Assembly: GCA_028871555.1 (NCBI GenBank)
Contig: JAGWNA010000024.1
Location: 1-39,868, forward strand
DNA length: 39,868 nt
Reading direction: 5' to 3'
Source of the DNA: Lysobacteraceae bacterium
GTDB lineage: Bacteria > Pseudomonadota > Gammaproteobacteria > Xanthomonadales > Rhodanobacteraceae
Every line of letters starts with the position of its first letter. The first letter of the stretch is position 1. The notes below the pieces were generated by a model that was given only the letters and a program-made list of their open reading frames with translations, had not been told where the DNA came from and made no database searches. Below are positions 19,940-27,893 of this stretch, piece after piece. Both the position numbers and the translations under genes were made by a program.

Positions 19940-21229
19940 CTACACGCCCAGCACCAGTTCGTCGCCGTGGACGCGGCCCATCTGGATGCCATTGATGAAA
20001 ACCGAAAACGCCAGCTTGCCGGCCAGGCCATGCGCATGCTGCATCCACGGCGGCAGCCAGCGCGGCGGCTGGATCACACCGGATGCGAAATGCGGCTGCA
20101 GGGTAATCACGTCGCGCAACGCCAGCTTGCCGGCAAACAGATGCCGCAGAAGATCCATCCGGCGCTCCTTCAGCGCCCAGCGAAAGTAGGTGTGCACGGT
20201 GAGCAGGCCGGCCAGGTACACATTGTCCTTGGCAAACGCCGCGCCACCCGTCAGCGGCACCCCGCGGAACACCCGCTGCGCCGAGTGGAAGCTGTCGGCC
20301 ACGGTCTGCCCGAAGGCGCTGAAAAAGCGATAGACCTCGATGAAATCGGCGCCGTTCAGCGCCATGTCGATCGCCAGGATGCGCAGGCTGATGCGCTTGA
20401 GCCGGGTGATGTCGATCGCGCCGGACATCAGCTCGGCAAACACCGCCAGGCCCTCCTGGGTCGCGGTGACCCTTGGCGAGGAACGCCGCAGCGAGGTCAG
20501 CAACGGCTGCCGACGCCCGTTCAGCGCGGTCAGCGAATGCACGAAGGCCTCATGCGCGAGCAGTTGATGGCCGTCGTATTCGCTGAAGCAGGTGCCGCCG
20601 CGCAGGCGGATGCGGGTGGCGCCGGCGGCCGCCTTGGCGGTGAGTTCGGGATCGACTTCGACGCTGATCTGGCCGGCGCCGAAAAACGCATCGAGCTTCG
20701 CCGCCAGCTCGGTGCGCAGCGCCTCGGCCGGCATGGTCTCGTTGCTGTCGTCGGAAAGGAGGTCCGAGCCCAGTTCGTCGGCCAGCTCGACGAAATAGTG
20801 CGCCGCATCGAGGTTGCTGTGCTGGCTGCCGGCAATGATGTCGGACGGACGGCCATACAAGGCAATCGACGGGGCGGTGACGCCGGCGCTGCCGGCCGCC
20901 TCCAGCATCTCGGCGGCGATCCGCCAGGACTCGGCGGTGCGGCGCACATAGTCGCCGAGCGGGTCGATGTCCCGCGGGTCGCTGCCGCCCGCTGCCGCCT
21001 CGATGGCGGCCAGCTCGGCACGCGCCGCCGCCAGATCCGGTCGTACGTAGGTCGCCTCGGGCAAGGCGAACCGACCCTTGCCGTAGGCCGCGATCATGCG
21101 GTTCTCCAGCGATGCCGGCCACGCCACCGTGGACAGGATGTGGATGCCGTTGACCGCCGCGAGCAGGCGCTTGTCCAGATCGATGTAGCGCTGCAGCTGC
21201 GGTGTCATGTCGATGGCCGGAGCGTTCAT
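19940..21229 (-). CDS. DUF1704 metallopeptidase-like protein with QEGLA motif
   Basis: The 429-residue protein belongs to the DUF1704 family, annotated in bacteria as flavohemoglobin expression-modulating QEGLA motif protein. The putative zinc site HEAFVH is at 226-231 and QEGLA is at 258-262; the second Glu/Gln cluster after the HExxxH is the family hallmark. The eukaryotic relatives MATCAP1/2 are tubulin carboxypeptidases that use a similar HExxxH...E site. The bacterial substrate is unknown. No signal peptide or membrane segment is seen. The start overlaps the stop of the preceding gene by 4 bp (ATGA), so the two are translationally coupled. Confidence 0.9.
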   Translation of the reverse strand: MNAPAIDMTPQLQRYIDLDKRLLAAVNGIHILSTVAWPASLENRMIAAYGKGRFALPEATYVRPDLAAARAELAAIEAAAGGSDPRDIDPLGDYVRRTAESWRIAAEMLEAAGSAGVTAPSIALYGRPSDIIAGSQHSNLDAAHYFVELADELGSDLLSDDSNETMPAEALRTELAAKLDAFFGAGQISVEVDPELTAKAAAGATRIRLRGGTCFSEYDGHQLLAHEAFVHSLTALNGRRQPLLTSLRRSSPRVTATQEGLAVFAELMSGAIDITRLKRISLRILAIDMALNGADFIEVYRFFSAFGQTVADSFHSAQRVFRGVPLTGGAAFAKDNVYLAGLLTVHTYFRWALKERRMDLLRHLFAGKLALRDVITLQPHFASGVIQPPRWLPPWMQHAHGLAGKLAFSVFINGIQMGRVHGDELVLGV

Positions 21230-21714
21230 CGGCGCCCCTGCCGGATCGCATCGATACGCCCGATCAACTCGGTGGCGATCGGATCCATTCTGAATGCGCC
21301 GAGAAATCCACGCGGACCGGCCGGCATGAAAGTGATGTTGCGGCCGAAGCGCGAATCCGTGCGCAGCATCAGCGTGATGCGCCGCGGATTGGTCATGATC
21401 GTGGCGTTGACGTTGACCACGTCGGCCAGCGCAATGCGTATCTGCTGGTCGCGGTTTTTCACCAGCAACTGGTCTCCATCGAGCCAGACTTCGTCCACCA
21501 GGTCGAAGACCAGCTGCCTGAAGAGGAAAAAGCCGAACGCCGCCATGAACACCGGGACGACGAGGAACGGGATGGCCTGCCCGGGATCAATCGGCGCATT
21601 CGAGTGTACGAGGCCCCACGCCCCAACCGCCAGGAAAACGGTCAGGAAACCGAACCAGAAAGCAGGGAAAATCCGCTTGTAGAACGCGGTGGAGGACGCG
21701 GACAACCGGCGCAT
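21226..21714 (-). CDS. Membrane protein with PH-like C-terminal half
   Basis: The 162-residue protein has two adjacent membrane segments at about 13-35 and 43-66. A beta-rich C-terminal domain follows (LVDEVWLDGDQLLVKNRDQQ, IALADVVNVNATIM, RITLMLR), which resembles bacterial PH-like domains in strand order. I chose the ATG at 21714 because the longer frame reads through REP DNA. Its stop overlaps the start of the DUF1704 gene, so the two products are probably made together and may work together at the inner membrane. No function is known. The PH-like call is a judgement from pattern, not a search. Confidence 0.7.
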   Translation of the reverse strand: MRRLSASSTAFYKRIFPAFWFGFLTVFLAVGAWGLVHSNAPIDPGQAIPFLVVPVFMAAFGFFLFRQLVFDLVDEVWLDGDQLLVKNRDQQIRIALADVVNVNATIMTNPRRITLMLRTDSRFGRNITFMPAGPRGFLGAFRMDPIATELIGRIDAIRQGRR

Positions 21715-21825
21715 GAGGCAATCCAGGTGGACATTCGCCACGATGGTAATCCCTGAGGCCTGGCTTGGCGCAACCGGCCGGAAGCGCCGATCCGGGAACC
21801 TGTCGGGCCGTTCGCTGACAGCACC

Positions 21826-21927
21826 GCAGGAGCGCACCCTGTGCGCGAATGCTCTTGCGGGAGACTTCAGTCGCGATGCTGTCGGGTGGTTCCGGCCATA
21901 GAGCATCGCGACTGAAGCCGCTCCTAT
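21826..21927. repeat. REP cluster with a second stem variant
   Basis: A CTGT-type unit is at 21826-21852. It is followed by a variant at 21857-21879 with ACTTCAGTCGCGATGC in place of the usual stem, and an inverted copy of that variant at 21902-21927 (GCATCGCGACTGAAGCCGCT). The last two form a REPIN-like pair about 70 bp long. The cluster lies between rsgA and the small membrane protein gene. Confidence 0.8.
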
Positions 21928-21955
21928 CAAAAAGCATCACCCACAAGGTACGCGC

Positions 21956-23011
21956 CTACTCCCGTTCGCGCTGTCCGCGATGGCCATGCGGCCGCTCGCT
22001 CGGACGACCGCCACGCTGCCGGCGCAGGCGCGCCTCCAGGGTGGCCGCCTGTTCCTCGCGCTCATCGTGCAGCTTGAGGTAATTGCGCCAGCGCCCGGGG
22101 GCCAGCTCGCCGTTGTCCAGCGCCACCTGCACCGCACAACCCGGTTCGCTGCCGTGGCCGCAATCGGCGAACCGGCACTGCCCGGCAAGCGCCTCGATGT
22201 CGGCAAACAGGTCGAGGTTTTCCTCGCCGGTGAGCTTGAGTTCGCGCATCCCCGGCGTATCGATCAGGCAACCGCCGCTGGGCAATTGCAGCAACGCGCG
22301 ATGGGTGGTGGTGTGGCGGCCGCGGCTGTCATGGCCGCGCACCGCCGCGGTGGCCATCCGGGCGGTACCCAGCAGGGTGTTGGTCAAGGTGGATTTGCCC
22401 GCGCCGGAGGAGCCGACCAGCACCGCGCTGTCACCCGGCTGCAGGTACTGGGTGAGCGGCGCCACGCTGGCCGGATCCTTGCTGTTCAACGCGTGGATCG
22501 GCGTCTGTCCGGGCAGGCGCAGGCGCAGTGCCTCGATCAGCTCGAGCACATCGTCGCGGGTATCGAGCTTGCCCAGCAGCACCACCGGTTGCGCGCCGGA
22601 ATCCTCGGTCAGCGACAGATAGCGCTCGATCCGTGCCGGATTGAAGTCGCCGTCCAGCCCGGTCAGCACCAGCACGTAATCGATATTGGTGGCGATCAGC
22701 TGGCGTTCGTAGCGATCCCCGGCCGCGGCACGCGACAGCACCGTGCGCCGTGGTGCCACGGAGACGATGCGCGGCGGGGCACCGCCGGCAACTTCGACGA
22801 AATCGCCGACGACCGGCCGCTCGCCGGGATCGATGCCGCGCTTGAGAAAGCGCCCATCCGGTTGCGCGCCGAACAAGGTCTCGCCGTCGTGCAGTTCGTA
22901 ACCGGCGCGATGCTGTGCCACCACGCGGGCCAGGCGCAAACCCGCCGCGGGCAGTGCATCGCCGCGCCATCCGATGCATCGCAGACGTTCGATCGTTACA
23001 GCATCACTCAT
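21956..23011 (-). CDS. rsgA: Ribosome small-subunit-dependent GTPase A
   Basis: The 351-residue protein has an N-terminal OB-fold (about 20-100) and a circularly permuted GTPase domain with motif order G4-G1-G3: GKLD at 147-150, GSSGAGKST at 200-208, DTPG at 251-254. A zinc-binding finger follows with Cys279, Cys284, His286 and Cys292. RsgA checks 30S subunit maturation and hydrolyses GTP when bound to it. The G4 motif is GKxD rather than the usual NKxD or TKxD. I chose the ATG at 23011; earlier in-frame ATGs at 23026 and 23089 are possible, but no ribosome site favours them. It is followed by a REP cluster. The C-terminus is a long basic tail (RRQRGGRPSERPHGHRGQRE) that could bind rRNA. Confidence 0.95.
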   Translation of the reverse strand: MSDAVTIERLRCIGWRGDALPAAGLRLARVVAQHRAGYELHDGETLFGAQPDGRFLKRGIDPGERPVVGDFVEVAGGAPPRIVSVAPRRTVLSRAAAGDRYERQLIATNIDYVLVLTGLDGDFNPARIERYLSLTEDSGAQPVVLLGKLDTRDDVLELIEALRLRLPGQTPIHALNSKDPASVAPLTQYLQPGDSAVLVGSSGAGKSTLTNTLLGTARMATAAVRGHDSRGRHTTTHRALLQLPSGGCLIDTPGMRELKLTGEENLDLFADIEALAGQCRFADCGHGSEPGCAVQVALDNGELAPGRWRNYLKLHDEREEQAATLEARLRRQRGGRPSERPHGHRGQRERE

Positions 23012-23158
23012 GAGGGCGGTCTGCATGCACGGTTTGCCAATTATGCACTGCCCGGAGATTGCCAGACGATGGCCCGCGATCAGGCCCACGGGGTACTCGC
23101 GCTGCAGTGCATCACGCTGCTAGCATCGACTGATCGGCGGTGGCGCCGGCTTTTGACG

Positions 23159-23258
23159 CCAGCAGTCTGTCGGGCCTTGGTCGGCCGGGCTGCGGATCCG
23201 TCTGTGCGAGGACAGCCGAATTCCCGCCTCGACCACCAAAATCCGACAGACTGCTAGT
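23159..23258. repeat. Composite family B repeat before the aminotransferase gene
   Basis: A perfect 13-bp inverted repeat, AGCAGTCTGTCGG (23161-23173) and CCGACAGACTGCT (23243-23255), bounds two unlike halves. The left half has TTGGTCGGCCGGGCT and ATCCGTCTGTGCG; the right half has CGCCTCGACCACCAAAATC. The element ends only 15 bp before the TTG start of the aminotransferase, so it lies in or next to that gene's leader. Confidence 0.8.
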
Positions 23259-23272
23259 AGAGGATACCTGCC

Positions 23273-24517
23273 TTGGCTTCGATCATACCCAGCACGCACC
23301 TGGCGGATGTGCGCTATGAAATCCGCGGCGCACTGACCCGGCGCGCCCGCGAGCTGGAAGCCGCGGGTATCGACATCATCAAGCTCAACATCGGCAATCC
23401 CGGTCGCTACGGCTTCGCGGCGCCGGCGCACCTGCGCGAGGCGATCGCCGGCCACCTGCACGACAGCGAGGCCTACGGCCATGAACAGGGACTGGAGATC
23501 GCCCGCGAAACGATCGCCGCGCAGCAGCGCGCCCGTGGTGCCCGCGGCACCGACCCCGAACGCATCTTCATCGGCAATGGCGTCAGCGAGCTGATCGACA
23601 TCTCCCTGCGCGCCCTGCTGCAGCCCGGCGACGAAGTGCTGCTGCCGAGCCCGGACTACCCCTTGTGGAGCGCGGCCACGATCCTGAACGGCGGTCGGCC
23701 GCGCTATTACCGCTGCCTCGCCCGGCACGACCACCTGCCCGACCCCGACGAGATCGAGGCGCTGATCACGGCACGTACCCGCGCACTGGTGCTGATCAAT
23801 CCCAACAACCCGACCGGCGCGGTCTACCCGCGTGCCCTGCTGGAACGGCTGGTGGCGATCGCGGCGCGCCACCGGCTGCTGCTGCTTTCCGACGAGATCT
23901 ACGACGAGATCCTTTACGACGGCGCAACGTTCCAGCCGCTGGCCGAGGTGGCCGGCGAGCTGCCGTGCATCAGTTTCGGCGGCTTGAGCAAGGTACACCG
24001 GGCCTGCGGCTACCGGGTCGGCTGGATGAGTCTTTCCGGTGACCCCGCACGCTCGGCATCCTATCGCGATGCGCTGCAGCTGCTTGCCGCGCTGCGGCTG
24101 TGCGCCAACGTGACCGCGCAATGGGCGGTGCTGCCGGCGCTGCTGGATGCACCGACGATCGGCGCCTTGACCGCCCCCGGCGGCCGCCTGCACGAAGCGC
24201 GCCGCGCCGTGCTGGAAGGGGTCGCCGCCAGCGATTTCCTGGACCTGGTCACACCCGACGGCGCACTGTATGCGTTCCCGCAGGTGCGCAGCGATCGCTT
24301 CGCCATGTTCGACGACAACGCATTCGCGCTGCGCCTGCTCGAAGAGGAGTCGGTGCTGGTGGTGCCCGGCAGCAGCTTCAACGTACCGGGCAGCCACCAC
24401 ATGCGACTGACCCTGCTGCCGCCACCGCCACAGCTGCGCGAAGTGTTCGTGCGGATCGAGCGGGTGCTGGCGCGGATGGCGCAGGAACAGCCGCAGCGCT
24501 CCCTCGCCATGGCTTGA
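23273..24517 (+). CDS. PLP-dependent aminotransferase, AlaA-like
   Basis: The 414-residue protein is a fold-type I aminotransferase. It has NPNNPTGAVYP (176-186), SDEIYDEI (206-213), and the Schiff-base lysine K240 in FGGLSKVHRACGYRVGW. The N-terminus (IRGALTRRARELEAAGI, KLNIGNPGRYGF) matches E. coli AlaA (alanine-pyruvate aminotransferase), and AlaA-type enzymes make alanine from pyruvate and glutamate. The start is TTG with AGAGGA 8 nt upstream; no ATG gives a better N-terminus. The TTG is only 15 bp from the end of the family B repeat. The stop overlaps the likely start of the SGNH hydrolase gene. AlaA-like is a family call; substrate specificity is inferred. Confidence 0.9.
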   Translation: MASIIPSTHLADVRYEIRGALTRRARELEAAGIDIIKLNIGNPGRYGFAAPAHLREAIAGHLHDSEAYGHEQGLEIARETIAAQQRARGARGTDPERIFIGNGVSELIDISLRALLQPGDEVLLPSPDYPLWSAATILNGGRPRYYRCLARHDHLPDPDEIEALITARTRALVLINPNNPTGAVYPRALLERLVAIAARHRLLLLSDEIYDEILYDGATFQPLAEVAGELPCISFGGLSKVHRACGYRVGWMSLSGDPARSASYRDALQLLAALRLCANVTAQWAVLPALLDAPTIGALTAPGGRLHEARRAVLEGVAASDFLDLVTPDGALYAFPQVRSDRFAMFDDNAFALRLLEEESVLVVPGSSFNVPGSHHMRLTLLPPPPQLREVFVRIERVLARMAQEQPQRSLAMA

Positions 24518-25230
24518 CCCGCTTGCCCACCGACGCCTCGCACCACCCGCACCCGGCAGGCGAGCTGCCTGCCGTCCCGACGCTGCATTACCTCGCCCTG
24601 GGCGATTCGTACACGCTCGGCGAAGCCGTGGCCCCGTCCGCGTGCTGGCCGGCGCAATTGGTGCGCCGCCTGCGGCGTGCCGGGGCGGCGATCGGCGAAC
24701 CGTATATCGTCGCGACCACCGGCTGGACTACCGATGAGTTGGCGCATGGCATCGACGCGGCGGCGCTGGCGCCGCCGTACGATCTGGTCAGCCTGCAGAT
24801 CGGCGTGAACAACCAGTACCGCGGCCACTCGGCCGGCGACTATCGCCGGCAGTTCGCCAGCCTGCTGGCGCGTGCCGTCACGCTGGCCGGCCAGCGCGCC
24901 GCGCGCGTGGTGGTCGTGTCGATCCCCGACTGGGGCGTCACCCGTTTCGCTGGTGAACTTGGCCGCGACCGCGATCGCATCGCCGGCGAACTCGACGTCT
25001 GCAACGCGATCGCGCGCGACGAAGCGGCGCGCGCCGGCAGCCGCTTCGTCGACGTCACCACGATCTCGCGTCGGCACCCCGAACTGGTCGCCGCCGACGG
25101 CCTGCATCCCTCGGCGGCACAGTACGCGCTGTGGGTGGACGCCATCGAGCCGGCGGCAAACGCGGCGCTGCGACCCCTTGGCTCGCACGGAAACGACACG
25201 GCCCATCAAGGTTCACAGCGGCCCCCATAA
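24514..25230 (+). CDS. SGNH/GDSL hydrolase
   Basis: The 238-residue protein has the four SGNH blocks. Block I is GDSYTLGE with Ser32. The block III equivalent is GVNNQYRG with Asn100 (the usual GxND has become GxNN). Block V is DGLHPS with Asp195 and His198. It would be an esterase or lipase; the substrate is not indicated. No signal peptide is evident. The start is set at TTG 24514, which overlaps the aminotransferase stop (TTGA), so translation is probably coupled; a second TTG at 24523 is possible. Its 3' end overlaps a convergent AT-rich ORF by 18 bp. Confidence 0.8.
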   Translation: MTRLPTDASHHPHPAGELPAVPTLHYLALGDSYTLGEAVAPSACWPAQLVRRLRRAGAAIGEPYIVATTGWTTDELAHGIDAAALAPPYDLVSLQIGVNNQYRGHSAGDYRRQFASLLARAVTLAGQRAARVVVVSIPDWGVTRFAGELGRDRDRIAGELDVCNAIARDEAARAGSRFVDVTTISRRHPELVAADGLHPSAAQYALWVDAIEPAANAALRPLGSHGNDTAHQGSQRPP

Positions 25231-25488
25231 TTTTGCAAATGGGATGATTATGTTTGCCAGACTTATCAAGATAGCAGCAACATAAAATCTGTATGCGATT
25301 GCATTTCCCGTTTTGTCCGGGTGTTTTCTGCACTGTTGCGCCATCGAATAGCATAATAATCCGATCAATAGAAAAAGGCCGCCGTTAGCCATCAAATACA
25401 AATAAGCCGGCTTTCCATCAGCCAAAAGAAAAAATCTCAGCGATGTGAACGAAAAACCAAGGAACAAAATTGATCTGACTATGTGCAT
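25213..25488 (-). CDS. Small AT-rich membrane protein, unrecognised
   Basis: The 91-residue product has three hydrophobic segments at about 7-24, 33-49 and 67-85 and ends FAKLWGPL. The base composition is clearly more AT-rich than the surrounding genes, with many A/T-ending codons, which suggests recent acquisition. A longer frame starts at a TTG at 25503. It overlaps the SGNH gene end by 18 bp in convergent orientation. No family is recognised. It could be an immunity or membrane-associated small protein, but nothing here proves a role. Confidence 0.5.
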   Translation of the reverse strand: MHIVRSILFLGFSFTSLRFFLLADGKPAYLYLMANGGLFLLIGLLCYSMAQQCRKHPDKTGNAIAYRFYVAAILISLANIIIPFAKLWGPL

Positions 25489-26206
25489 GTATTTGATATC
25501 CAAGTAAACCGCCGGTACCTATGCCGACATTCTCGCAATCATGGCAGTGCGCTTGCCGTGGACAGTGGTTCCTGTCAAAGCTTGCAAACCCTCCATTCGA
25601 TGATTGACGGATTTGCCGTAGCGTTGAAAACCGCTTGCGTAGCCGAATCAATCGAAACTAATGCGACCGGAACTAATGTGACGTGGGTTGATAGTTGAGG
25701 AAAATGCCCTCAAGGAACGCCTCTTGGGTGTTTTCCCAGCAATCTCTACTCCTTGAGTTGAAGCCGGCCGGAACAGCCGACTCACTATAGTCTAAGTAGT
25801 AACGACAGTACAGTCTCTAGGACTTTTCCTCAGACAAGAACCTGTGCACGTTCTTTAGAGTTCAGCCGATATAGAAAATAACCTGAATACTGCCCGCCAT
25901 GTTGTAGCGATTTTCCTGCCGTATCGTAGGAATTTTCCTGCGTAACGTAAAATGAAGTGGCATTCACGTTTCTTTTCCCGGTAACCTGACTCAGATCCGG
26001 TGCATGGCGGAGCACTGGTCGCAGGGAATCGAGAGCCAGCCATGCCTGGAAGGTGCCATCCGTTCGGAACCGTACATGCGGTGCTCGAAGGCCGCACCAA
26101 CAGTCGAGTCACCACGCCGCCGCAACACTGCTGCAACCTGTTCGCCATCGACCGGTGACGTTGCACGCGGATACTGAGGCCCCGGCAACCACCGGGAATC
26201 CGCGCC
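25489..26206. other. AT-rich non-coding stretch with three similar boxes
   Basis: No convincing gene lies between the small membrane ORF and the phosphoesterase gene. The AT-rich part (25489 to about 25990) contains three 15-bp boxes, listed separately, and a possible hairpin at 25699-25736 (GGAAAATGCCCTCAAGG with a nearly complementary CTCTTGGGTGTTTTCC). From about 26000 the sequence returns to normal GC and leads into the phosphoesterase start. Confidence 0.5.
25818..25941 (+). promoter_or_regulatory. Three TAGGAnTTTTCCT boxes
   Basis: Three 15-mers match one pattern: TAGGACTTTTCCTCA at 25818-25832, TAGCGATTTTCCTGC at 25905-25919 and TAGGAATTTTCCTGC at 25927-25941. The last two start 22 bp apart, about two helical turns. 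The third is nearly palindromic around the central AT-rich part. It differs from the enterobacterial RcsAB box (TAAGAATATTCCTA) at 3 of 14 positions. A regulator-binding cluster is likely; the regulator is not known here. Confidence 0.45.
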
Positions 26207-27064
26207 ATGACGAGCTACCGCTGCCGCAGCGCCTTCATCTCCGATGTGCACCTGGGCACCCCCGACTGCAAGACCGCGTACCTGCTCGACTTCCTGCGCA
26301 GGCTGCGTTGCGAAACGCTTTACCTGGTCGGCGACATCATCGACATGGAGGCGCTGGCGCGGCGTGCCTGGTGGAGCGCCGGGCACAGTGCGGTGATCGC
26401 CGAAATTTTCGCGCTGGCACGCCGCGGGGTCGACGTCGTCTACATCCCCGGCAATCACGACGCGCCGCTGCGCGCCCTGCACGGTCTCCGCTTCGGCGGC
26501 GTGCGGATCGAACTGGAAGCCGTGCATGTCGGTGCCGACTGCCGCCGCTACCGGGTCAGCCACGGCGACGAATTCGATCCGGCGCGGATCGGCCGCGGCT
26601 GGATGCAGCTCCTGGGCGAAGCGCTGCATCGCCTCGTCTGCTGGAGCAATCGGCGCGTGCATGCCGTGCGACAACGCCTGGAACTGCCGTACCTGCCGCT
26701 GTCGATCATCGTCAAGTCGCGGGTCCGCATGGCGCTGGCGTATATCCGCGCCTACGAGCAGCGGGTCGCCCGCGATGCCCGCGAGCGGGGCTTCGACGGC
26801 CATATCTGCGGCCATATCCATTTCGGCCACGTGCGCGAACTCGACGGCGTGCTCTACCTCAACGACGGCGACTGGGTCGAACACTGCACGGCACTGGTCG
26901 AGGACCACACCGGCGCCATGGAGCTGATCCACTGGAGCGAGCAGCCGACCGCACTGGGCCGCGCCAGCCGCGCACTGGTCTGGCCCTCGCCCGCCAGCGC
27001 GCTGGCACTCATGCCGCTGGCACAGCGCCGGCGCAACCTTGACGAATTGCGCCCCGCGGCCTGA
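26207..27064 (+). CDS. LpxH-like metallophosphoesterase
   Basis: The 285-residue protein has the calcineurin-like metal motifs in order: SDVHLG (D13, H15), VGDIIDM (D43), PGNHDAP (N83, H84) and GHIHFGH near residue 206. It resembles UDP-2,3-diacylglucosamine diphosphatase family proteins related to LpxH, which remove UMP from UDP-2,3-diacylglucosamine in lipid A synthesis. The insertion of about 110-180 (RRYRVSHGDEFDP, NRRVHAVRQRLELPYLPL) is typical of the longer LpxH-like group. It is probably cytoplasmic or peripheral membrane. The ATG was chosen from the ISDVHLG context; no strong ribosome site is seen. Confidence 0.85.
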   Translation: MTSYRCRSAFISDVHLGTPDCKTAYLLDFLRRLRCETLYLVGDIIDMEALARRAWWSAGHSAVIAEIFALARRGVDVVYIPGNHDAPLRALHGLRFGGVRIELEAVHVGADCRRYRVSHGDEFDPARIGRGWMQLLGEALHRLVCWSNRRVHAVRQRLELPYLPLSIIVKSRVRMALAYIRAYEQRVARDARERGFDGHICGHIHFGHVRELDGVLYLNDGDWVEHCTALVEDHTGAMELIHWSEQPTALGRASRALVWPSPASALALMPLAQRRRNLDELRPAA

Positions 27065-27204
27065 ACCGGCCGCACAGCCGCCAGCCGGCGACCCTTGCCC
27101 CCGGCATCCCGAAGGTGCCGCCCCCGGGCCGTTCTGTTGCTGGCGGCGCGAGGCATTGTTGGGTACATTGGGGCCGGCCGCTGCGGTCGTCGGGAAGAGT
27201 TTCC

Positions 27205-27789
27205 ATGGACAGACGGATAGTGATGTTGCTGGGCGCGCTCTGGTGGTCGGGGCTGGCGCAGGCGCAGGCACCACAAGAACCGGGCGCGGGCAAGGCACCG
27301 CCGCCCCCGGCATCGCAGATCGAGCGCCTGCCGGGCAACATGACCCTGGCCGGGTTGTTCGATATGGTGCGCAAGCTCGATCCGCAGGCGCAGATCAAGG
27401 GCAATGTCGCGCAATTCAAGGTCGGGGGTCGCGACCTGATCCTGGTCGGCGACGAACACGCCGGCCGCATGCGCATCATGTCGCCGGTGGTGCGCGTCGA
27501 TGCGCTGGACCAGGCGACGATGAAGCGCATGCTGCAGGCCGACTTCGACGCCGTGCTCGATGCGCGCTACGCGATCGGCAACGGCATCGTGTGGAGCGTG
27601 TTCATCCATCCGTTGCCGCCGCTGGACAAGGCGCAATTCGCCAACGCGGTGGAACAGGTGTACGTGGCGGCCGCCACGTTCGGCAGCGCCTACACCTCGG
27701 GCGCATTGATCTATGGTGGCGGCGACACCAACGCAGAGCACCGCAAGCTGCTGCAGGCGGTGAAGCAGCGCTCCGCACCGAAGATCTGA
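27205..27789 (+). CDS. Exported protein of unknown function
   Basis: The 194-residue protein starts with a signal peptide (MDRRIVMLLGALWWSGLAQA) followed by a proline-rich linker (APPPPASQIE). The rest has alternating strands and helices with LFDMVRKLDPQAQIKG, VGGRDLILVG and DARYAIGNGIVWSVFIHPL, a layout that recalls the YbjN or type III chaperone-like fold, but I do not recognise a named family. It should be periplasmic. GGAAGAG lies 7 nt before the ATG. It stands between the phosphoesterase gene (140 bp upstream) and the convergent SDR gene. Confidence 0.7.
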   Translation: MDRRIVMLLGALWWSGLAQAQAPQEPGAGKAPPPPASQIERLPGNMTLAGLFDMVRKLDPQAQIKGNVAQFKVGGRDLILVGDEHAGRMRIMSPVVRVDALDQATMKRMLQADFDAVLDARYAIGNGIVWSVFIHPLPPLDKAQFANAVEQVYVAAATFGSAYTSGALIYGGGDTNAEHRKLLQAVKQRSAPKI

Positions 27790-27893
27790 AGGTCCATGCG
27801 CCGGCAGCGGGATCCCGTCGCGGAGGTGCCGGCGGCGGATCACGCCCGACAGGCCACTGCCGATCGCTCCCGCCCTGCTCCCGCATCGCCCCG

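Noticed and set aside
17283..20189. 968-codon open frame on the plus strand opposite maeB
   Set aside because: It is an antisense shadow of maeB that also runs through the MITE; no domain or ribosome site.
25830..26208. Open frames on the minus strand in the AT-rich gap
   Set aside because: They have no ribosome site, domain or consistent codon use; the region looks non-coding.
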